A DNA stretch of 43,786 bases from a virus: IMG/VR virus record IMGVR_UViG_3300010885_005644, positions 1-43,786 of that record, one strand, 5' to 3'. The position numbers were made by a program, and so were the translations under genes. The notes below the pieces were generated by a model that saw only the letters and a program-made list of their open reading frames with translations, searched no databases and was not told the DNA's origin. Shown here one piece after another: positions 31,101 through 38,265 of this stretch. Every line of letters begins with the position of its first letter. The stretch's first letter is position 1.

Positions 31101-31598
31101 ATTTTTATTTGTAATGATGTCAGGTGTCATGCCACTAAAGCCTCTTGCGGCACGATCTAATTCATAAAGACCAAACTCTGTGTTGACTGTGTCTAACCAT
31201 AAATCTAAATTGGCAGGATCGCCAATTGGACGCACACTGGTACCTACCAAGTGAGTTAGGTCAACGTCGGCACGAATAGCAAAACATTGATTGCCTAGGC
31301 CAAGCGCACTATAAGCAGTTAATAAACCATATTCGTTAAGTTCGCTACCATTAACAGGTGTACCACCCGAGCTAACTTGGAAAGTTGGTGTACCCATTTG
31401 AGTAACCAAATCTCGCTGGCTTGTAAATGCCAGTAACTTACCAGCATTTTCTTTGATTGTACCTACTGCGGTAGAACCGTTGTATGTCTTATTTTCTTGT
31501 GTAGCTAAAATAACTAGAGGTATTGAACCTACGTTACTGTTAACATACTGACTTTGATCGTTTACGGTGATCGATATGCCTGGGGAAACTAGTGCCAT
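28179..31598 (-). CDS. gp18: Contractile tail sheath gp18 (enlarged)
   Basis: 1139 residues versus 659 in T4. The N-terminus (L-V-S-P-G-I-S-I-T-V-N-D-Q-S) and the first 130 residues, and the C-terminal third (L-Y-N-D-Q-I-A-Y-P-W-F-A-P-A-G, R-N-R-I-N-V-V-R-L-E-N-Y-L, then E-P-S-R-D-V-E-F-I-Y-I-P-I), are typical sheath. Between about 200 and 760 are Thr/Gly/Ser-rich beta modules with repeated W-Y/W-W-K and D-L-W-L-D elements, probably extra domains exposed on the tail surface. The sheath contracts to drive the tube into the host. SD AAAGGA; the promoter sits in a hairpin upstream. Confidence 0.93.
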   Translation of the reverse strand: MALVSPGISITVNDQSQYVNSNVGSIPLVILATQENKTYNGSTAVGTIKENAGKLLAFTSQRDLVTQMGTPTFQVSSGGTPVNGSELNEYGLLTAYSALGLGNQCFAIRADVDLTHLVGTSVRPIGDPANLDLWLDTVNTEFGLYELDRAARGFSGMTPDIITNKNYVFNDTPPAGDYTLPTPKSSYGNTGDYAIVATSATGTVPGVLRLWYKCSANETVRGSNLANTWVQVGSPEWQKAVPAVVGTSQPTYVSGTTYTLTINTSTVTVTGITTAAGLATAINSAAITGVFAGTKTVGSYTYLTLFATSAATGNGSVVDGKLVLTDGTATPLALAGVPASSATVIYGCPILFYGSYAQAPSGGWYTGDVLPRPSGSIWWKTTSTGGGWNPVIKEYSSTLGTFSSKAVPMYSTTQSATYLLDPIGGGINVDNGQIVASYGVGDYSYNSLRISRKKVSTVATATGGTTGASGSLTQAFVIGDAFTVTSSYPGATLNAFGAPINYSATVTLNTTTADGWVAAFLAAEIPYVTASYNVTTNTITITHLSGGYIGLVDVGSGDALAAAGFGTQVGGSIAGSGYTMSITGGLTIQNWDSVTSLLHVSENAPYTAPDAGTYWYYSNPADIDIMINDGAGWKGYKNVGYDVRGYNLGLTDSSGVIVSATRPVAQTNGTSSLAAGDLWLDSSDLVNYPSLYRYNGTDFIAIDTTDHVTSDGIVFADVRWDTDGESDVISGDFPVIGNNTTTDLLHSNYIDLDAPDYRLYPRGALVFNTRRSGYNVKKFVPNYFNEISYPDVGANSLGYPTSLPTVADAWITESGLDNNGVMKAGSKAQRAIVIEAMKAAVDSNLDVLSSMYNFNLIVAPGYPELISNMITLNDNRGDTAFIIGDTPLTLAPNTIDITNWANNTDGNGLPSNASAAPYLGLYYPAGRTNDLAGNEVVVPASHAALRTFLYNDQIAYPWFAPAGTHRGLVSNLSDIGYINSSNGQFVHNSISQGLRDALYTLNINPICQLPNIGLVVWGQLTRSGTSTARNRINVVRLENYLRTVLNSIANGYLFEPNDIGTRKSISRQIQLSLHDIQAKRGLYDFLVICDTSNNTPATISNNQLYVDIAIEPSRDVEFIYIPIAIYNPGSIKALNTQST

Positions 31599-31608
31599 GG
31601 TTAAATTC

Positions 31609-31643
31609 CTTTATAATACATGTTAAAGTTATTTATTATAAAG
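31609..31643 (-). promoter_or_regulatory. Hairpin with late-promoter motif upstream of gp18
   Basis: Perfect 9-bp inverted repeat CTTTATAAT/ATTATAAAG with a 17-base loop. On the minus strand ATAAATA (31630-31636) sits at the arm/loop edge. The 3' arm runs into the AAAGGA Shine-Dalgarno of gp18. Confidence 0.6.
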
Positions 31644-31689
31644 TGAATATTTTTGGTTGGTTACAGGTGCCTTTGGGAAGGTTTATAGG

Positions 31690-31695
31690 TAAATA
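31690..31695 (+). promoter_or_regulatory. Late-promoter-like motif, near-leaderless
   Basis: TAAATA, then CTCA, then the ATG at 31700. This supports that start for the zinc-finger gene over an in-frame ATG at 31592. Confidence 0.4.
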
Positions 31696-31699
31696 CTCA

Positions 31700-32053
31700 A
31701 TGTTAAAACGTGATCTATGCCCTATATGCAATGATAATCAAGTTGCTGTGAACTATGTTCGCAACGGTATTCGCCATTACAGGAATAGTTGCACCAGTTG
31801 CATTAGGAAGAGTAGGAAATTAAAGCCTCAAGCGCCTGCTTGGGCCAAGTCAGGTTATAAAAAACCAGAGAAATGTGATGTTTGTAATTTTAAGGCCAAG
31901 ATTCCTGCCAAGCAGTTATTTGTGTTTCACGTAGACGGAAATCTTAAAAATAATGCTTGGGTCAATCTTAAAACTGTATGTGCTAACTGTAGGATTGAAC
32001 TAGTTGGTAAACGTGTGGCATGGAAGCCAGCTACTATTGTGCCAGATTTTTAA
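31700..32053 (+). CDS. Zinc-binding HNH-like protein
   Basis: About 117 residues. C-P-I-C near residue 7 pairs with C-T-S-C; then C-D-V-C...F-V-F-H-V-D-G-N-x-x-N-N...N-L-K-T-V-C-A-N-C-R. The second part follows the HNH pattern (H, N, C-x-x-C) of small treble-clef endonucleases, though the usual double His is reduced to one. It may nick DNA or only bind it. It is a lone plus-strand gene between gp18 and the dNMP kinase, and its end overlaps the convergent kinase gene by 20 bases. Confidence 0.65.
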   Translation: MLKRDLCPICNDNQVAVNYVRNGIRHYRNSCTSCIRKSRKLKPQAPAWAKSGYKKPEKCDVCNFKAKIPAKQLFVFHVDGNLKNNAWVNLKTVCANCRIELVGKRVAWKPATIVPDF

Positions 32054-32675
32054 TTTGTTGATATAGTTCGTCAATAGTACCGTTGTTATCAACTTCTGAA
32101 TCAAACTCAGTACCAATCCATGCCCACTCGCTGGCATGAACACTGGGGTATTGATACTTCATACCTATCTGTTTCTTTTCTTTATCAGCTGAGCTATGCT
32201 TGCCTGAGCTTTTGTTATCTAACAGGGCAGTAGTATACCAGTCAGGCAAATTGCCACGCTGTACCCAAATAACTTGGCCTCCTGCATTTTTAATCGACTT
32301 GATTTCGTTAGGGAATCTACAGTCGCTAATAACGATGTTATCACCAGACGTTTGTAGTTTATGCTCTAAGCTGGCAATCCAGATATCATCATGAAAGCTC
32401 TTGCGACATACTTCTGTACCCCAGTACTGTAATACCCAACGTGGGGTTATGTCTTGTCCTAGTCTATTACTCCACCAGGGGTCTACTTGTTCGCGCCATT
32501 CACGGGCTTGTTTAGTACGGCCTTCTAACAGTTCTCTGTCCCAGCCAAATATAGCTGCCACAGCGTCTTTAAGTGTTGCCGCAAAACTGTCACGTCTAAA
32601 TTCGTGGAAGTTAACCAAGTAGTCAGCAACGGTGTCTTTACCACTGCCAATGAATCCGCATACACCAATAATCAT
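32034..32675 (-). CDS. Deoxynucleoside monophosphate kinase (gp1-like)
   Basis: 213 residues from the ATG at 32675 (T4 gp1 241). M-I-I-G-V-C-G-F-I-G-S-G-K-D-T-V-A-D-Y-L carries the P-loop G-x-x-G-S-G-K-D-T typical of this kinase. V-L-Q-Y-W-G-T-E-V-C-R and I-V-I-S-D-C-R-F-P-N-E are also family motifs. It converts dNMPs to dNDPs for phage DNA synthesis. The frame extends 18 codons upstream, but that part runs through a terminator stem. The chosen ATG sits in the T run, so translation must rely on read-through or on a second promoter. Confidence 0.88.
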   Translation of the reverse strand: MIIGVCGFIGSGKDTVADYLVNFHEFRRDSFAATLKDAVAAIFGWDRELLEGRTKQAREWREQVDPWWSNRLGQDITPRWVLQYWGTEVCRKSFHDDIWIASLEHKLQTSGDNIVISDCRFPNEIKSIKNAGGQVIWVQRGNLPDWYTTALLDNKSSGKHSSADKEKKQIGMKYQYPSVHASEWAWIGTEFDSEVDNNGTIDELYQQIKNLAQ

Positions 32676-32680
32676 AAAAA

Positions 32681-32700
32681 AGCCCTCGTCTATTAGGGCT
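32681..32700 (-). terminator. Rho-independent terminator after the gp13-like gene
   Basis: Stem AGCCCT/AGGGCT with an eight-base loop, followed on the minus strand by TTTTTTATG, where the ATG is the dNMP kinase start. A T run on the other side makes it possibly bidirectional. Confidence 0.8.
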
Positions 32701-32729
32701 ATTTTTACATACTGTAGGAGTTTTGTCAA

Positions 32730-33686
32730 CTATCCCATTAACCATGTGAGCGGTTGTGAACCATCTACGTATAGTTTGAGTTCTTCTTCCAGTTTGTCCA
32801 TTTCTTCTTTGGCTTCGGCTTTTAAACTAGCACCGTTTAAGGTAGTACCGCCTTGTGGGCCAGCAATTTGAGTAAACTTTTCTCGAGCTTCTCCCAAGAT
32901 ACGCTTGGCAAAACTATAAGCATACTCTTGTATCCAAGGAAATGATTGTGGATCATTTAGGATCATACTGTCAGGCTTGGTATTAAACAACCAAAGTAGC
33001 ACAGACTCTTGCTGTGCCATATCCGGACTTGTGCCTTGATTTGGCATTTTACGAATTACCACTAATTTTTTAGTCACTGGATTAAATGTAAAGTTCATAA
33101 AGCCGCCAAACATCGTCATGGCTAGCTTTTGATAGCTAGCAAACATTTCGTAATTAACTAGTCCGCCAACTCGGCCTGCCACCAACATATAAGTGTTCAA
33201 ATAACCTGATGCAAACGGTTCAAACTGGCTGGCAGTTGTACCTGTTACTGACCCGATGCCACGACGGAAAATTTGACGTACTTGTTGTACTTCCTTGGGT
33301 AGTATGTACTCTTGTGTTTCGGGCATTAGCTGTAAGTGTGCGTAGCTTTCTTCAACAGAGTTTTGGGCACGTTGGCGATACTTGACCAAGGCCTGTGTAA
33401 TAGACATTTCGTAGTGTTCTTTGTCTAGTTCAACATCAACAATACCATCAGCTAAACGCATACGGATATAGTCCGTAATAGCGGCTCGCATACTGTCGTT
33501 AGTATTACCGTATGCCCAATTGGGATCTTGTACTCCGGGATAGTCTACACTAGGGTTACCGTCAAAGGCAATATGAGCCCCAGATTGCGTACCTGTGACA
33601 GGATCAAAAAGACTTTTGGCGTCTAGGTTATTATGTGCCAAATACCCGGACTCGGCTGTGACATTACTTGCAAAAGGTGTACTCAT
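32730..33686 (-). CDS. gp13: Neck protein, gp13-like
   Basis: 318 residues (T4 gp13 309). Helical middle with I-T-D-Y-I-R-M-R-L-A-D-G, then Q-A-L-V-K-Y-R-Q-R-A-Q-N-S-V-E-E-S-Y. Later I-Q-E-Y-A-Y-S-F-A-K-R-I-L-G-E-A-R and G-P-Q-G-G-T-T-L-N-G, as in neck proteins of T4-like marine phages. gp13 joins the portal to gp14 at the head-tail junction. Its position next to the gp14/gp15 block supports this, though on the opposite strand. SD CGGAG. A promoter hairpin lies upstream. Confidence 0.65.
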   Translation of the reverse strand: MSTPFASNVTAESGYLAHNNLDAKSLFDPVTGTQSGAHIAFDGNPSVDYPGVQDPNWAYGNTNDSMRAAITDYIRMRLADGIVDVELDKEHYEMSITQALVKYRQRAQNSVEESYAHLQLMPETQEYILPKEVQQVRQIFRRGIGSVTGTTASQFEPFASGYLNTYMLVAGRVGGLVNYEMFASYQKLAMTMFGGFMNFTFNPVTKKLVVIRKMPNQGTSPDMAQQESVLLWLFNTKPDSMILNDPQSFPWIQEYAYSFAKRILGEAREKFTQIAGPQGGTTLNGASLKAEAKEEMDKLEEELKLYVDGSQPLTWLMG

Positions 33687-33688
33687 AT

Positions 33689-33727
33689 ATTACTCCGTTA
33701 CAGTATTTATTACCGTAACAGAGTAAT
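33689..33727 (-). promoter_or_regulatory. Hairpin with late-promoter motif in the loop and SD in the arm
   Basis: 13-bp inverted repeat (33689-33701 with 33715-33727). The single odd position is C-A on the plus strand but a G-U pair on the minus strand, so the stem suits a minus-strand RNA. The loop holds ATAAATA (33704-33710). The 3' arm holds the CGGAG ribosome site of the gp13-like gene. Confidence 0.7.
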
Positions 33728-33730
33728 AGG

Positions 33731-34912
33731 TTATTGAACTTTGAGCAGTACAGTATCTGCGTTAATACGGCCGTTTAGCTTGGTTTCAGTTGCTTTGATA
33801 TCTTCTATAAACTTGCGTAGTTGCACTTTGCTTGCTTTGGCAAACTCTTTCAAGGTATCGGCAGGTTTACGTAGTGTCTTGGTTACAGACTTAAAGACAT
33901 CAAATCCTTCAATGCTGGTACCTTTAACACGTAGTGGTCCTTGCAAGCTATCTGCTACATACTTGCCCAGCTTACGAGTTTTAATATTGTATACCCAAAG
34001 CTCGGTTGCTCCGATAATGTCTACTGGATTGATACTTACCAGACGCAGTACTTTATCGTCCTTGGCATACTTGAGCTTGCTGACTACTTTTTCTTTGCTT
34101 ACACTCTTAGGGGCACGGACTTTCTTAGTTGCCTTCTTAACGCCTCGATATTGCATGATATCGTTTAAGATCTGGTCAATAAAGCTCATAATACGCTTAT
34201 AATCAGCCGCTTTATAATGACTGTATCCTTCTGTTAGTTGCTCATCGGATTTTTCGTAAGCCAATGCCAGTTCAGCAAAACGCTTTTGATATAAATCTTC
34301 GTATTTGCTTAGTTGACTTTGAGGAGCATTGTTGGCTACAAGATACTCATAAGGACTAAACTTGTATTTGGGATTCTTAATAAACTCATCGTAGTGCCCT
34401 TCTAGTTCACCAATGGTATCTGCGGTTTTTTCATTCATGCGGTCTTGGATTGTGGGTGCAACAGATTTAACCACAGCTTTGGTTTCTTCTGTTGTTTCTT
34501 CAAATTCGGGCCCTTTTGCAATAGCCGCTAAAATTGTTTTGTCCAGGTATTCAATATGACGCTCACGGAATGGCATGCCTTGGCGGTGCGCCATGACCAA
34601 ACTACATGCTGTCATTGGGATAGCACGATCGCTAGTGCGCTCAAATGCTTTGATTTCTTCTGGGGTGAAGTCTTTTATCTGCTTCATCCACTCTACTATA
34701 TATTTCTTAACGTCTTTTTGACTGAAGAAATAATTGTAGTAGTAAAAGCTCTTACGCAAGAAGTGGTCAAATTCTTCATCGCTCATTTCCTTGGCACGTT
34801 CAGTATCCCATACTGGCTCATTGCCTGTGTACTTTTCGTCACCAAAAAGTGCGTTACGGGTGGCTTTTACTTTAGCCTTGATTGATTTGCCGTCTACTTT
34901 GATTTTAGCCAT
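33731..34912 (-). CDS. Hypothetical structural-region protein, 393 residues
   Basis: Not recognised. Highly charged and helical, with Lys-rich ends (M-A-K-I-K-V-D-G-K-S-I-K-A-K-V-K) and a basic linker K-K-A-T-K-K-V-R-A-P-K near 260. The C-terminal 120 residues look like a compact alpha/beta domain (L-R-L-V-S-I-N-P-V-D-I-I-G-A-T-E-L-W-V-Y). Position suggests a head-tail region or internal virion protein. SD AAGGAA; a TATAATAG box lies about 30 bases upstream. Confidence 0.7.
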   Translation of the reverse strand: MAKIKVDGKSIKAKVKATRNALFGDEKYTGNEPVWDTERAKEMSDEEFDHFLRKSFYYYNYFFSQKDVKKYIVEWMKQIKDFTPEEIKAFERTSDRAIPMTACSLVMAHRQGMPFRERHIEYLDKTILAAIAKGPEFEETTEETKAVVKSVAPTIQDRMNEKTADTIGELEGHYDEFIKNPKYKFSPYEYLVANNAPQSQLSKYEDLYQKRFAELALAYEKSDEQLTEGYSHYKAADYKRIMSFIDQILNDIMQYRGVKKATKKVRAPKSVSKEKVVSKLKYAKDDKVLRLVSINPVDIIGATELWVYNIKTRKLGKYVADSLQGPLRVKGTSIEGFDVFKSVTKTLRKPADTLKEFAKASKVQLRKFIEDIKATETKLNGRINADTVLLKVQ

Positions 34913-34954
34913 GTTATTCCTTACGTGTTCTGCTATTATATATTAATTACCATT

Positions 34955-35206
34955 TTAGGTCAATAGGCTGGCAAAAGTGAGATAGCTCTCTAATTGATCT
35001 AATGATTCACCCAATTTGGTGTTGAGTTCTTTAAGTTGTACAGTATCTTTACCCAATCTGCGGCAAGTAACCTGTTCTTGGCTGATTTGTTTGTTTAAGT
35101 TAGCCGCATTGGTCCACATGCGCCTGAGATCGCGCTGTAGCTCAGGTTTTAGCATAATTATGGTAAAAAATGCTTGGTCTAAACGGTATTCATAACTAGC
35201 ATCCAT
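34955..35206 (-). CDS. Small helical protein, 83 residues
   Basis: Not recognised. Mostly one or two long amphipathic helices (L-N-K-Q-I-S-Q-E-Q, L-N-T-K-L-G-E-S-L-D-Q-L-E-S-Y-L), likely coiled coil. One Cys, no membrane segment. The ATG follows a TATAAT-like box by five bases and has no Shine-Dalgarno. It lies at the strand switch, divergent from the gp14-like gene. Confidence 0.65.
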   Translation of the reverse strand: MDASYEYRLDQAFFTIIMLKPELQRDLRRMWTNAANLNKQISQEQVTCRRLGKDTVQLKELNTKLGESLDQLESYLTFASLLT

Positions 35207-35245
35207 AATAGATTATAGCATTTTGGCCTTTACTGGTCAACAGCG

Positions 35246-35252
35246 ATAAATA
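35246..35252 (+). promoter_or_regulatory. Late-promoter-like motif for the gp14-gp15-Nudix block
   Basis: ATAAATA on the plus strand, 20 bases before the ATG at 35273, with AAGGAAG between. Confidence 0.6.
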
Positions 35253-35272
35253 TGCTAATATAAGGAAGCAAA

Positions 35273-36457
35273 ATGCCACGTTTAAGTTTATGGAAAGACG
35301 GTCAACATACAAACGATTATAAGTTTATGGATCGCCGTATATCTGAAATGTTTACCATTGGCGGTACTGGCATTTTGGTCAACAAGTATTTGGGTACACA
35401 GCCGCAAACAGGTAGCACAGATCCTACTTTACCCGATTACCTAAATCAAAGCGAAAAAAACATACAAGACTTGCTATGGTTAGAAAACCGTGATCGCAAG
35501 TACGATCACGATGTTTATAAAATGCGCGGCATTTATCAACGTGCAGACCAGGACTTTGATCTAAGCCAATTTGGTTTATTTTTACAAACTGGCACAATTT
35601 TTATGGTGTTTCATTTACGTGACATGGTTGATCAGGTTGGACGTAAACTAATGGCCGGCGACGTGCTAGAGCTACAACACCTAAAAGATTATGATGCCCT
35701 GGATGGAGATTTGCCTGCGGCATTAAAACGTTACTATGTTGTTAGTGATTGTTCATTTGCCAGCGAAGGTTTTAGCCCAACTTGGTGGCCACACTTATGG
35801 CGTTGTAAGTTAAATCCTTTAGTGGACAGCCAAGAGTACAAAGATATCATTGACAATATTGCAGCCGGTCCCGGAACTAATACTCCAGTTAGCGACATTT
35901 TAAGTACATACGACAAATATCTAAACATTAATCAAGCAATTATACAACAGGCTGAGATTGATGTTCCACAATCAGGGTATGATACTACGTCAATTTATAC
36001 TCTAGGAACTACTCCAGATCACAGCGAACCAGTAGCTAGTCCGCTTACTGCTGATTACTCAAGCAACGTTGGTATCACTGCTGACAATATTACCAACACA
36101 GCCGACCAAGGTGTCGTAAGCCCACTGAGTAAAGTACAAGGCTACTTAACTGGTGATGGTCGTGCTCCAAACGGAATGGTAACTGGGGCTGGTATTAGTT
36201 TCCCGGTAAATCCAGGATTGGGAGAATACTTCTTACGCTTAGACTACTTGCCAAATCGCCTATTCAGATACGATGGCGGCTTTTGGCGCAAGGTTGAAGA
36301 TAGTGTACGCACTAACATTACCCCAGGCGCATCAGATAATAATACTCTACGTAGCAGTTATGTAAATAACACTACCACCTATACTGACGCCGCGGGCAAT
36401 ACACACAATGAATTACAACCACTGAGCAAGATTCTAACACCAAGGGCCGATAACTAA
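35273..36457 (+). CDS. gp14: Neck protein, gp14-like
   Basis: 394 residues (T4 gp14 256). The N-terminal 200 residues hold G-D-V-L-E-L-Q-H-L-K-D-Y, then Y-Y-V-V-S-D-C-S-F-A-S-E-G-F-S-P-T-W-W-P-H-L-W-R and L-V-D-S-Q-E-Y-K-D-I, a pattern seen in head-tail connector proteins beside gp15. The C-terminal half is Asn/Thr/Gly rich and contains a G-E-Y-F-L-R-L-D-Y-L-P-N-R-L-F-R-Y-D-G-G-F-W element like those in fibre-attachment modules. Start and stop overlap with gp15 (TAATG). The gp14 call is by synteny plus pattern. Confidence 0.6.
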   Translation: MPRLSLWKDGQHTNDYKFMDRRISEMFTIGGTGILVNKYLGTQPQTGSTDPTLPDYLNQSEKNIQDLLWLENRDRKYDHDVYKMRGIYQRADQDFDLSQFGLFLQTGTIFMVFHLRDMVDQVGRKLMAGDVLELQHLKDYDALDGDLPAALKRYYVVSDCSFASEGFSPTWWPHLWRCKLNPLVDSQEYKDIIDNIAAGPGTNTPVSDILSTYDKYLNINQAIIQQAEIDVPQSGYDTTSIYTLGTTPDHSEPVASPLTADYSSNVGITADNITNTADQGVVSPLSKVQGYLTGDGRAPNGMVTGAGISFPVNPGLGEYFLRLDYLPNRLFRYDGGFWRKVEDSVRTNITPGASDNNTLRSSYVNNTTTYTDAAGNTHNELQPLSKILTPRADN

Positions 36458-37833
36458 TGCCAGTTCAATTTAACTATGACGGTCAGATCCGTCGATTTGT
36501 AATACAGTTTATTAGAATGTGTTCAAACTTTCAAGTACAGTTTGGGCAAGATGCAAACGGTGATAAAACGCTACAAACTGTTCCAGTTTATTACGGTGAT
36601 GTTAGTAGACAGGCTGCAATGATTTTACGCAATAATAGTGAAAACAGTTTAAGTGCTGTTCCCGCTATGGCTGCTTATATCAGTGCGTTAACTTATGATC
36701 GTGAACGTGTACAAAATCCTTATCATGAAGGTGCTGTGCGTGTACGCGAACAGATTTATGATCCCGACACACAAGAATACACACAAAGACAAGATGGCAT
36801 CTATACTATTGAACGACTGATGCCTGCACCGTATAAGCTAACTATGAAGTTGGACATATGGACCAGTAACACAGAACAAAAACATCAGTTGATAGAACAA
36901 ATGATGCCGCTGTTTAACCCAGGTTTAGAAATACAAAACAGTGAAAACTATGCAGATTGGTCAAGTCTGAGTGTTATACACTTGACAGATGTATCTTACA
37001 GTAGCAGAACTGTGCCTGTTGGCGCTGATGAAAACATTGACGTGGCTAGTTTAACATTTGAAATGCCAATTTGGATCAGCTTGCCGGCTAAAGTTAAGAA
37101 AATGGGTGTGGTTGCTGAGATTATTGCCAGCATTTACGATGCACACGGTGATCTAAGTCCAGATGCTATTACCAGCTTAGAAGGCCTGTTAAGTCAGCAA
37201 CGATTTACACCATTGAACTACGAAGTCATGTATTTGGGCAACACCTTGACCTTGTACAAACAATTTGCCGGACAAGTTGATGATACCGTTACTGGTATCA
37301 AAGCTCGATGGCGTGATGTAGTTAATGTATACGGTACATTAAAAAATGGTATTAGCCAAGTTCGTTTGCGTTTTACACATGTTGATGGCTCACATGAAAT
37401 AGTAGGTACAGTGGCATATGATCCCACAGATGATTACAATTTGCTGTTTACCCCGATAGCCGCAACACTACCAGCTAATACTTTGCAGGCAATTACTGCT
37501 ATTATTGATCCGATGAATGTGGATGTTGACAGTATGCTGTTGACCCCAGATCAAGGTACAAGATATTTAATCTTAAATCCAATTGGCAGCGATATGACTG
37601 TGCCTGCACCTGCATGGGCAGGTGCAGTAGGAACTAACTTAATAGCCAATGCCAATGACATTATTGAATACAATGGCAATTACTGGACTGTGAGCTTTGA
37701 CAATCGCCAGGAACCTGCTGTACAATACGTAACTAACTTGAATACCACAACACAATATCAATGGACCGGCGAAAGTTGGATCAAGAGTGTTGAGGGCATG
37801 TATCATATAGGCGACTGGAGCCTGGTAATTTAA
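36457..37833 (+). CDS. gp15: Tail completion and sheath stabiliser gp15
   Basis: 458 residues (T4 gp15 272). F-N-Y-D-G-Q-I-R-R-F-V-I-Q-F, V-P-V-Y-Y-G-D-V-S-R-Q-A-A, N-S-E-N-S-L-S-A-V-P-A-M-A-A-Y-I, then Y-T-I-E-R-L-M-P-A-P-Y-K-L and Q-L-I-E-Q-M-M-P-L-F-N-P match gp15 of T4-like marine phages across the first 230 residues. gp15 caps the finished tail and joins it to the neck. The extra C-terminal part is beta-rich and ends with a Y-N-G-N-Y-W-T-V...Y-Q-W-T-G-E-S-W module. Confidence 0.88.
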   Translation: MPVQFNYDGQIRRFVIQFIRMCSNFQVQFGQDANGDKTLQTVPVYYGDVSRQAAMILRNNSENSLSAVPAMAAYISALTYDRERVQNPYHEGAVRVREQIYDPDTQEYTQRQDGIYTIERLMPAPYKLTMKLDIWTSNTEQKHQLIEQMMPLFNPGLEIQNSENYADWSSLSVIHLTDVSYSSRTVPVGADENIDVASLTFEMPIWISLPAKVKKMGVVAEIIASIYDAHGDLSPDAITSLEGLLSQQRFTPLNYEVMYLGNTLTLYKQFAGQVDDTVTGIKARWRDVVNVYGTLKNGISQVRLRFTHVDGSHEIVGTVAYDPTDDYNLLFTPIAATLPANTLQAITAIIDPMNVDVDSMLLTPDQGTRYLILNPIGSDMTVPAPAWAGAVGTNLIANANDIIEYNGNYWTVSFDNRQEPAVQYVTNLNTTTQYQWTGESWIKSVEGMYHIGDWSLVI

Positions 37834-38265
37834 ATGGCAGATCGACATACAGAAGGAGTTGGTGCATTAGTTTACGCCAAGTCCACTAATCGTTATCTTT
37901 TCTTATTACGCAATAAGAGTCGTCAGAATGGCCATTGGGGTATTGTTGGTGGTAAAATTGATCCAGGTGAAACTGTAATACAGGCTCTAGTAAGAGAAAT
38001 ACAAGAAGAAATTGGTCAAGACTACGGTAATAATAAATTTATTCCCTTAGAAACATTTACTGCGGATAATCAAAAGTTTGTTTACTATACATTCTTAGTA
38101 ACAGTAGAAGATGAATTTGTTCCTACACTAAACGAGGAACACAGAGGATATTGTTGGGTAGAGTTAAATGACTACCCAAAGCCGTTGCATCCAGGACTTT
38201 GGCGTAGTTTTAATTTTGATATTATTAAGAAAAAGATTAAGACTTTAGAAAGTATATTGAATTAA
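37834..38265 (+). CDS. Nudix hydrolase
   Basis: 143 residues with a complete Nudix box: G40-x5-E46-x7-R54-E55-x2-E58-E59-x-G61. It hydrolyses a nucleoside diphosphate linked to another group; possible substrates are oxidised dNTPs, capped RNA or NAD-like compounds, none of which can be chosen here. The ATG follows the gp15 stop directly (TAAATG). Metabolic enzymes inside late operons are unusual, so it may act late or be packaged. The end converges with the next gene by four bases. Confidence 0.9.
   Translation: MADRHTEGVGALVYAKSTNRYLFLLRNKSRQNGHWGIVGGKIDPGETVIQALVREIQEEIGQDYGNNKFIPLETFTADNQKFVYYTFLVTVEDEFVPTLNEEHRGYCWVELNDYPKPLHPGLWRSFNFDIIKKKIKTLESILN

Noticed and set aside
31592-31699. 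N-terminal extension of the zinc-finger protein from the ATG at 31592
   Set aside because: It would overlap the gp18 start and its promoter hairpin; the ATG at 31700 follows a TAAATA motif and directly precedes the first CxxC.
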